Shown piece by piece: positions 57,275 to 64,000 of a stretch of DNA of 64,000 bases (the first letter of the stretch is position 1; every line of letters starts with the position of its first letter). The translations under genes were made by a program, and so were the position numbers. A model generated the notes under the pieces. That model worked only from the letters and a program-made list of their open reading frames with translations, was not told the origin of the DNA and did no database searches. Origin of the DNA: Brachypterus glaber (taxonomy: Eukaryota > Arthropoda > Insecta > Coleoptera > Kateretidae); the NCBI GenBank assembly GCA_958510825.1, contig OY294051.1, positions 29,499,265 through 29,563,264 of the forward strand, written 5' to 3'.

Positions 57275-57735
57275 ACATTGAACTTGTACAAGTTTCTTGA
57301 CCAGGTTACTTGACAAAGTTCTTTGTAAAAAATTTGACAATTCTTGAACAAGAGAATTAATCAAGATTCTGTACTCAGACTTGGGCAAGACCTTAGCAAG
57401 ATTCTGGAAGCAGAGCGTTTAGCAATACTTTATCAAGTGTGTTCGTCAAGTCTGTAGCAAGCAATTTGACAAGATTCTTGGTCAAGAATCTTGACCTACT
57501 CTAACAAGTACGATTTGATCATGATGGAGATCGCTTTTCGATTTATTGTCAAGTTTTCTTCTACATTCTTGCTCAAGACTTGTCCAAGAATCTTGACGAA
57601 TTATCTGTAGCAATTATTTGACAACTCTTGAGCAAGAATCTGTCGACAGTATCTTGCGCCAGAATTGTCAAAATCTGGATGCAGTTACTTGATCAAGAAT
57701 CTTGAGCCAGACTTGCTCAAGACTTGACAAAAATT
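57275..57735. repeat. Degenerate word array TCAAGATTCTTG/CAAGAATCTTGA
   Basis: More than 20 occurrences of CTTG, CAAG or CTTGAC words with palindromic combinations such as TCTTGGTCAAGAATCTTGAC and TTGATCAAGAATCTTGAGCC, at irregular intervals. It ends next to MITE T copy 2. No ORF. Confidence 0.8.
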
Positions 57736-57740
57736 GTTAC

Positions 57741-57951
57741 TATGGTCTGTTTCATCAAGCAAGAGAGTAAATTAAAAATCGCACAGTAAATATATTTACA
57801 ACAGGTTTGAATAGTATATGTTTGTTTGTGTATAGAATGTTTTATAAAATAAACTACGCAGCATATTCGCACATCCAATATTCGAATCTGTTTTGAAAAT
57901 ATTCACTGTGCGATTTTTAATTTACTATCTTGCTTGAAAAAACAGACCATA
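57741..57951 (+). mobile_element. MITE family T, copy 2
   Basis: Same ends (TATGGTCTGTTTCATCAAGC) and interior as 17251-17457, with small indels. The right TIR has diverged slightly (CTTGAAAAAACAGACCATA). Confidence 0.82.
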
Positions 57952-58469
57952 GGGTAGTAGCTAAATTATAGAATTACCGTTTTGGCCAAATTTTCCCAGT
58001 CCGGGCCTGTTTAACGGATTAGGTAGTAAGGGCATATAATCTTATTCGGCATGGGTAGGTATTAAACAAATTTACCAAAAATTAGAAATAATTTAAAATT
58101 CTTAGTCCGACCCTGTTATTGTAATGAAAGTATGGTGATTACATAGGTCCCGTGATGTTATAACATCACATGGAATGTAAATCGCTACCCTGGTCGCTCT
58201 GTATTTATCTCGAAAACCCTACATGATGGCCGGATTTAAAATCTATAAGAAGTGTATTGAAATTCGATTTTTCTTTGTTGCCATGTAATAATGTAATAAT
58301 AAAGTATACCTAAAAATTTTCCTTTGATTTATCATTATGATCCTAGTAATTATTATTAGGTATAATTATCTCTACATAATTATATAATAGGTCCAATTAT
58401 GGTTAAACAATCTTGTAATTATTGTTTTTAAATTCCACCTACGTGAAAAAGCCGTGGAGATATGTAATG
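57952..58469. other. AT-rich spacer, no gene seen
   Basis: A perfect 18-bp palindrome, GTGATGTTATAACATCAC, lies at about 58152-58169. No gene recognised. Confidence 0.45.
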
Positions 58470-59010
58470 CTACGCATTCCATTATATATTATTCACAGTA
58501 AACGGTATAATTGCATTTTTCCAAATACTTAAAAAAATAATTTTCAAAAAAAAAATATATTTAAAAAAAAATACTTTTGTAAAAAACCGAAAAATAAAAA
58601 ATTTGCAATTAAAATTCAAAAAATCTTTAAAATTTTTTCAAAATTTTTCAGAAATTTAAAAATTTTCTTTTTGCGAAAAAAATTTAAAAAAATCCAAAAA
58701 AATTTCAAAATTTTTATTTTTTTTATTTTCTTTTTGCGAAAAACAAAAACAAAAATTTTTGAAAAAAAAAATTTGAAAATCATAATTCTTTTATTTTTTT
58801 TAAGTTTAACCCCCCATAACTTTTTTGTTTTTGCGGGGTTACATTCAAAATTGGTGGAATTGATCCTTGTAATAAACGTTATTTTTCCTAAAAAAGTTAC
58901 GTTAATCGGAATTTTCTTTCAGCTTTTTTCGATTTTTTAAAAGTTTAACCCTCCATAACTTTTTGTTTTTGGGGGATTACTTTTAAAAATAATAGGGATC
59001 TTCCCCTCGT
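58470..59010. repeat. Dispersed repeat P, copy 3
   Basis: Begins with TACGCATTCCATTATATA, shared with 16775-16792, and continues through A/T runs to two AAGTTTAACCCYCCATAACTT sub-units as in 33300-33745. The ORF 58671-58940 is an A/T-run artefact. Confidence 0.65.
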
Positions 59011-59450
59011 AGAATTTAATTTGGCTATGGCATCATTCTACACTTTTTATGGTATATACTATTACATATTCGTGTAGAGCCAATATTATATCCTTCGGCT
59101 TTTAAAAACAGGTATTCAGGCTTTTCATTTTTAAAGAAATATAAAGTTATAATTATAAATATAAAGTTATAAAGTTATAGCCGTCGCAATACGAACTGGC
59201 ACCTGTGAGCTGATGCAAGGGTAAGAGAAGAGGCAAAATATAGCATGTAAAGTATAGGTGACCTTAAATTTTTCACATTCCACAGAGGTGCCAGTTCATA
59301 ATATATACACAGTATATATTATGAAGGTTTACCGTTCAGATTATTACCTGTATGATTAAAATTAAGATACTTATTAAAGATATTTTGTAATTACAAATAA
59401 AATATCTAGTTTTTCGTATGATTTTATATGCATAATAATAATACTAATAA
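59011..59450. other. Spacer with a small hairpin
   Basis: GAACTGGCACCTGTG at about 59191 and CACAGAGGTGCCAGTTC ending at about 59299 form a fold-back of about 109 bp. Otherwise no feature. Confidence 0.45.
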
Positions 59451-60611
59451 CACTAGGCAACACGGTTTCTTGCCCTGATTGGAGTCATATGTTTTTTAAC
59501 TAATCTTGGTTCGCTGAAACCGAATCTGGCCTCAGAATATTTCTATTGCCTAAGTTTTCTGAGAAAAATGAGATAAAAATGTTAAAAAATCATTATTTTA
59601 TCCCTCTTTTGTTCTAAAATCATGGGAGATAAAAATATTCCGAGGACAAATTTAGATTCGGCGACTCAATATTAGTTAAAAAATACTCAACTTAAAACAT
59701 GGAAACTTTAAATTCATAGGTAGAATAAATGGGGATATTATGAAAAAAAAAATATTAATTTTTTTTTTGATAATGTGACAAAACTAAGTAGGGGTGGAGG
59801 GTAAGGAGAAGGGTGCATAAGGGAACAAGCTTATCGCCACGTACTCATGCTAAAAATTTACAAAAATCATTACTAGGGGGTCAAAAATGAACTAAAAAAA
59901 TGTTACGTAATATGGTTCTTATGTAATAAAGTAACATTTTTATGATGTGGAACCATTAAAAAAACAAAAAAAAAAACACAATATTTTGTTTTATAAATTA
60001 TTTTTAAATTGGCATAACTACCTGTACTAAAATTTAAAAAATAAGACATGCTGGATTTTTTTCAAGGTCAAATTTGGATTCTGCGCCTTTAAATTGATAA
60101 GAAAAATTTTTTTTTGAGCTCTGGAAAAAAGTTTACACTGTGTAATTTTGTTTCTTTCTCATTTATTTACTTTTTACGAACAAATTAAGTAAAATAAAAA
60201 AAACATATGTATAAATATTTTTGTAGAGAATTTTATAATCTACAAATTAAGTCCCATAAAATTTTTATACAGGTTTGATAGTTTTGCCACAAAAGAGCAA
60301 TTAAGTAAACTCTGCACTTTCATTTTAAGATTTTTATTTTTTTTTCGAGTACTTACTCTAACAGTAGGTCCTTGGCATATATATTATTGAGTTCCTCGTA
60401 TTTTTTTTAATATACCCTAAATTTTTCAAAATCCTACTCTTTTTTTTAAAGATTTTGAAAAAAATCGTCATTATTTCCTGGACTTATATCTCAAAAATTT
60501 TAGGTGCTGAAATTTTTCTAAGGTCAGATTCGGTTTCTACGCCCTCGAATTAGTAAGAAAAATTTACTTTCCGATCGGGGCAAAAAAAAGTTGGAGATTT
60601 GTTGCCTAGTG
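59451..60611. mobile_element. TIR element with TAA target duplication
   Basis: Ends CACTAGGCAACA and GTTGCCTAGTG are flanked by TAA (59448-59450, 60612-60614), compatible with a Harbinger-type TWA site. The inside has repeated text around 60060-60110 and 60520-60570 (AAGGTCARATTYGGWTTCT), and GGTTTC near 59470 is comparable. No transposase seen in about 1.16 kb. Confidence 0.55.
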
Positions 60612-60614
60612 TAA

Positions 60615-61149
60615 TTATTTTTATAAACAATCTTATAAATATTGTTTTTAAAATCCTCCTACGTGAAATTAAACTAAATTTATTAGTTTATAAATAGTGC
60701 AATAAAAGCCAAAAATAATTATTGTTCAATAAAATAAACTTAAATAAATTACTTAATCACATCTAAGAGCTATTAATTTGCAAAATAAAACGTAAAGCTC
60801 TCCATCCATAAAACTAGAAATTTTAAAAATGGATTCGAAGAATTTTCATCGAAGGAAAATTTAAAAGCAATTTAATGTTAATAAAAATCTACTTCCTTTG
60901 GCCGTATTAATTTTACAGCTGCACAGTGTTTCAGTTTTCTTATTTCAGGACTTTTTAAATAAGATTTTAACTTCCAACTTGATCTTTTATACAGATTTTT
61001 TTAGTAGATCTTATCGTTAGTGTTTAAATCTGGTATTCTCAGGATATAAAAAAATTTCAATGATATTTAACAGCTTAATTACTCTCGATATTTGAAAAAA
61101 TCGCACCCTTAAGTTAGGATAATCGTATAGTCATCCACACGGTAAGAAA
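60615..61149. other. AT-rich spacer, no gene seen
   Basis: No feature recognised. Confidence 0.45.
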
Positions 61150-61285
61150 GCTTCGACGAAAGGGGGAGGTATCTCCGAACGGACAGCGCTCTCTCTTCTT
61201 TACGTCATAAGCGTGCGTGCGTGGAAGTGAGAGGCACACACATTTCTCACATATTTTCCATAGCCACACATCCGTGCACGGAAAA
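61150..61285 (+). repeat. Dispersed GC-richer repeat G, copy 2
   Basis: Partner of 46045-46165. Here with GCGTGCGTGCGTGGAAGTG and CACACACATTTCTCACATAT. Confidence 0.55.
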
Positions 61286-62929
61286 AAGCTAAACTGGATT
61301 GAAGATTAATAATCTTGACTCAACGCTATGCTAGTTTGGACTTTTTCGGGGAATTCCGCAACTCTGGTAATATAGTTTTCAAAAAAATCTTATTCTTGTA
61401 TGCTGGGATAAGTTATATTTTGTTCAAGACTTCAGTAGTATTGAAATCAAGGATATAACTATGCTTTAAACGATTCTAGATGCAGTCTTGTTCAAAGTAT
61501 TACTTATACTTATTTGTAGATTAGCAAATTATTGCATCAAGTATAAAAATTCTTCACGTGCACCGAAAAAATAACGATAAATTGATCCCCTAGACATGCA
61601 CCCCCACATAAATCTATTTTCAACAAATTGAGGACACCAGAAGTGAGGAAGCCGGAAGTGGGGATGTTCCCAGTGGGAATGTTCCCCAAGATGACTGGAG
61701 GAACTAGTTCCTCTAGGCTAAAGCCTCCAGATGTCTTTATCCATACCAATCAGATAATGTGTATCGAATTAGCTGACTAGTAAGTTACTAGTAGTTATAT
61801 CGGTATAACGACAGTATTCCAAGGACTATTTATTTTAAAAGTTTTGTTAGAGATAGGAAATAACATGTGGCAGCATAATGCACTGAAATTTAAAAATTAC
61901 ACAAGCCTGTACTAAATAACATCTATAAAAAGTCACATAATATAACCTTGAGAATACTAATTCTTGGAAATGTGGTGTTATTCTCGCGCCGAGAATAGTA
62001 TACTTATTTAAAGTCTTAATACACTGACTTTAAATATAAATGAACTGAACTAAAATCAAGATTACTTATAATAATATAAAAGTATTTATACTTGATTAAA
62101 TAATTGCTTCTTTTTCGCTAAAGAATTTATTCACTTTTTAAGTGTATCTTCTTAAATATAAGACAATTTATTCTTTTTTTTAAATACAAAATTACTTAAA
62201 GTGACTATAACTATGTTTGGAAAACAAGTATAAGAGTGTATTGGCTTCAAATATTTGTTATACTCATGGAAAGAATATTATACTTAGAACAAGTGTAAAA
62301 TTTTAAGTATATGATTATTCTTGAATATAGATTAAATCAAATTTTGATTTTTTTCGGTGTGTGTCAAACAATACTTTGGTTTGAGCTTTTTTAGTCATCC
62401 ATTATCTTTTTGCTGTCATAGGAAAATTATCTAGTTTGAATTAGGAAAATCATTCAGTTTGAGTCAGTTTTTTTTTAACAGGAAAAGGTAAATATATTTT
62501 GACCTCCATTTTGTATTTACACGTAGTAGATGTTTACTTGTATTCTTAAATCTTATCTACCATTATATTATTATATTGTGGTTCACTGTGCGTTAATAAA
62601 ATATATCTTTTAAGGCAATATCGAAATTTATGTCGAATTTATTGAAAAAGTATATAAAACATATATCGAAATGTTATAAAAATCTCGTTATTTGTAAGTA
62701 AGGACAAAATCGTGTTTTTTTAAATATTTTTTTAATCAATGATTAAATAATAGATTAATGGACTATTCAACAAAAACCATTTGGCTGTAGAGGGTAACCT
62801 AACATGGTGTAGCGTATATTTAAATAGGAACAAATGCTCAAAACGTGAAATTGCGTCTTTAATTGCAATTTTCTCGAAAACGGTTGGCTCTGCGGTGTTA
62901 CATAAAGAGTACCTTTTTTATGTAGTTTT
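61286..62929. other. AT-rich spacer, no convincing gene
   Basis: The minus-strand ORF 61537-61749 includes repeated GGNIPTGNIPT-like text from a short direct repeat, GGGATGTTCCCAGTGGGAAT, and a hairpin CTGGAGGAACTAGTTCCTC, so it is probably not a gene. The remainder is AT-rich. Confidence 0.4.
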
Positions 62930-63341
62930 AATGGAGCTCTCTACAACTAGAATTATGAAACAAAAGATGTCTACCCTATCTCCATCTCATTTGTGCTACA
63001 CTTTCCAGCCAACCAAATAAATACTATTTGTTTTTCATACAACAAATACAGTATTTATTTGGTTGGCCGGAAAGTGTAGCACTGAGCGGCACGAACGAAC
63101 ATAGCTAATGTAAATCTGCAGAATAACATAATTCTACTAAAATTTAGATGGTGCCAGTAATTTCTTTAATAAAAATAATATAGTTACACTTTTCGCCCGG
63201 CCAAGTAAATATTGTATTTGTTCAACAAAGAACAAATACAGAATTTGTTTGGTTGGGTGGAAGTAGGAGTCTATGTATGTCTTCTATCCTTTTTGGGTAG
63301 AACTTTTGTCCCTGTCTAATCTAACGGGAGAAATCGCCATT
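62930..63341 (+). mobile_element. Double-hairpin MITE, family A, copy 5
   Basis: A full-length copy with AATGGAGCTC and CGCCATT ends. Hairpin 1 has lost four bases at its tip (ATACTATTTG). The flanks happen to read TTTAATGG and CCATTAAA. The ORF 62781-63020 overlaps it by chance. Confidence 0.87.
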
Positions 63342-63385
63342 AAAGATTAATATTTTATTGATAAAATGTCAAAAAATCTACGGAT

Positions 63386-63689
63386 AAAAAAGTTTGGGAC
63401 AAATAAGTAACAATGCCCCCCCATTTTGCACGTCCCTGTTTGAAATTACTAAATGAAAATTACATGAAATGATAGCCTTTATTAATGCTAAGCCATGTAC
63501 AAAAACTTGTTAGTGTGGTTTATACGGTTCCAGAAATATTAAATAAAAACTACTTTTTAGATGTACCCTTAGAAGGGCCGTAGCTCCTTAGGGCTGATTT
63601 CCGGACCAACCTTTATAGGAACTTTTTTTCATATTTTTTAAGTTAGAATCACCTTTTAAATATCTTGAACCTATTTCTGAATATCCCTG
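63386..63689. mobile_element. End fragment of the 29530-type inverted-repeat element
   Basis: Matches the right half of 29530-30600 in order: AAAAAAGTTTGGGACAAA, CCCCATTTTGCACGTCCCTG, GTTCCAGAAATATTAAATAAAAACT (in part), GCTCCTTAGGGCTGATTT, then an end CCTATTTCTGAATATCCCTG followed by TA. The left half is missing. Confidence 0.65.
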
Positions 63690-63691
63690 TA

Positions 63692-63894
63692 TAAAATAAT
63701 GATGTTTTCGAAACACCTGAATACCTAATACCAACGCAGGTTATAATTATAATTATTATTCAATAATTCAGATCATACATAGTCGTGAGACTAAAACAAA
63801 ACAATAACGAAATAAAATAGTTGTGAAATGTTCCTATTTATATCATCATTAATTGTATGAGTAAATAATTTATAAATATTACGCTGTATGAATA
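63692..63894. other. Short AT-rich spacer
   Basis: No feature recognised. Confidence 0.4.
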
Positions 63895-64000
63895 GGGGTC
63901 TCTACCTCGAAAAAATTTACCTTTAAAGCAATCGAAAAAAATTACCTCGCACACCGTTACCTCGAAAAATTTTACCTCGAAAGCCCATTACCTCGCACGA
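63895..64000. repeat. Degenerate word array TTACCTCGAAAAA
   Basis: TACCTCG occurs six times in about 100 bp (with AAAAA, CACAC, AAAG or CACGA following). The array runs off the end of the window. Confidence 0.75.

Noticed and set aside
62930..63341. TTAA target duplication (piggyBac) for family A
   Set aside because: The TTTAATGG/CCATTAAA flanks occur only at this copy; the other four copies do not share them.

Overview
The window is a strongly AT-rich, repeat-laden stretch of animal nuclear DNA, almost certainly from an insect. The evidence is one intron-flanked exon that reads as an arthropod-like Spen-family RRM, decayed CR1/jockey-type LINE ORFs, a tRNA-derived SINE, and dozens of non-autonomous DNA transposons with recognisable terminal inverted repeats (TIRs) and target-site duplications (TSDs). 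The insect order cannot be fixed from the sequence. There are no bacterial-style operons. Nearly all short ORFs are chance ORFs in repeats or AT-rich spacer.

The one confident protein-coding piece is 29015-29275 (+). It is an internal exon with consensus acceptor and donor and encodes 86 complete codons: the second half of an RNA-recognition motif followed by a Ser/Pro-rich linker. This matches RRM1 of split ends (spen/SHARP family). No other exon of that gene was recognised, so most of the window is probably intron or flanking DNA of spen, with introns of several kb on both sides of this exon. GC-richer islands at 24.14-24.48, 24.65-25.01 (with a perfect NRF-1-type site) and 28.69-28.96 kb are the best candidates for promoters, 5' exons or other non-repetitive functional DNA.

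Layout. 1-19.5 kb is dense in nested MITEs and fold-back repeats, plus a dead LINE (6.18-7.51 kb). 19.5-26.4 kb is mostly plain AT-rich spacer with one hammerhead-like motif and a hAT-like insertion. 26.4-35 kb surrounds the spen exon and holds repeated short motifs, two MITE copies and an approximately 1.07 kb inverted-repeat element. 35-46.7 kb holds Harbinger-like MITEs, a second hammerhead-like motif, a tRNA-Arg-like half and two degenerate word arrays. 46.7-64 kb holds a SINE, several TA-flanked mariner-like elements, nested insertions and further arrays.

Nothing here forms a gene system. The items most worth following up are: (1) two hammerhead-ribozyme-like motifs on the minus strand, probably Penelope-like-element remnants; (2) a bipartite 22-nt motif present upstream of the spen exon in one orientation and four times downstream in the other; (3) several islands built from irregularly repeated short words (for example GGGACCGTCGTTA). 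All family assignments come from reading the sequence; no database search was possible.
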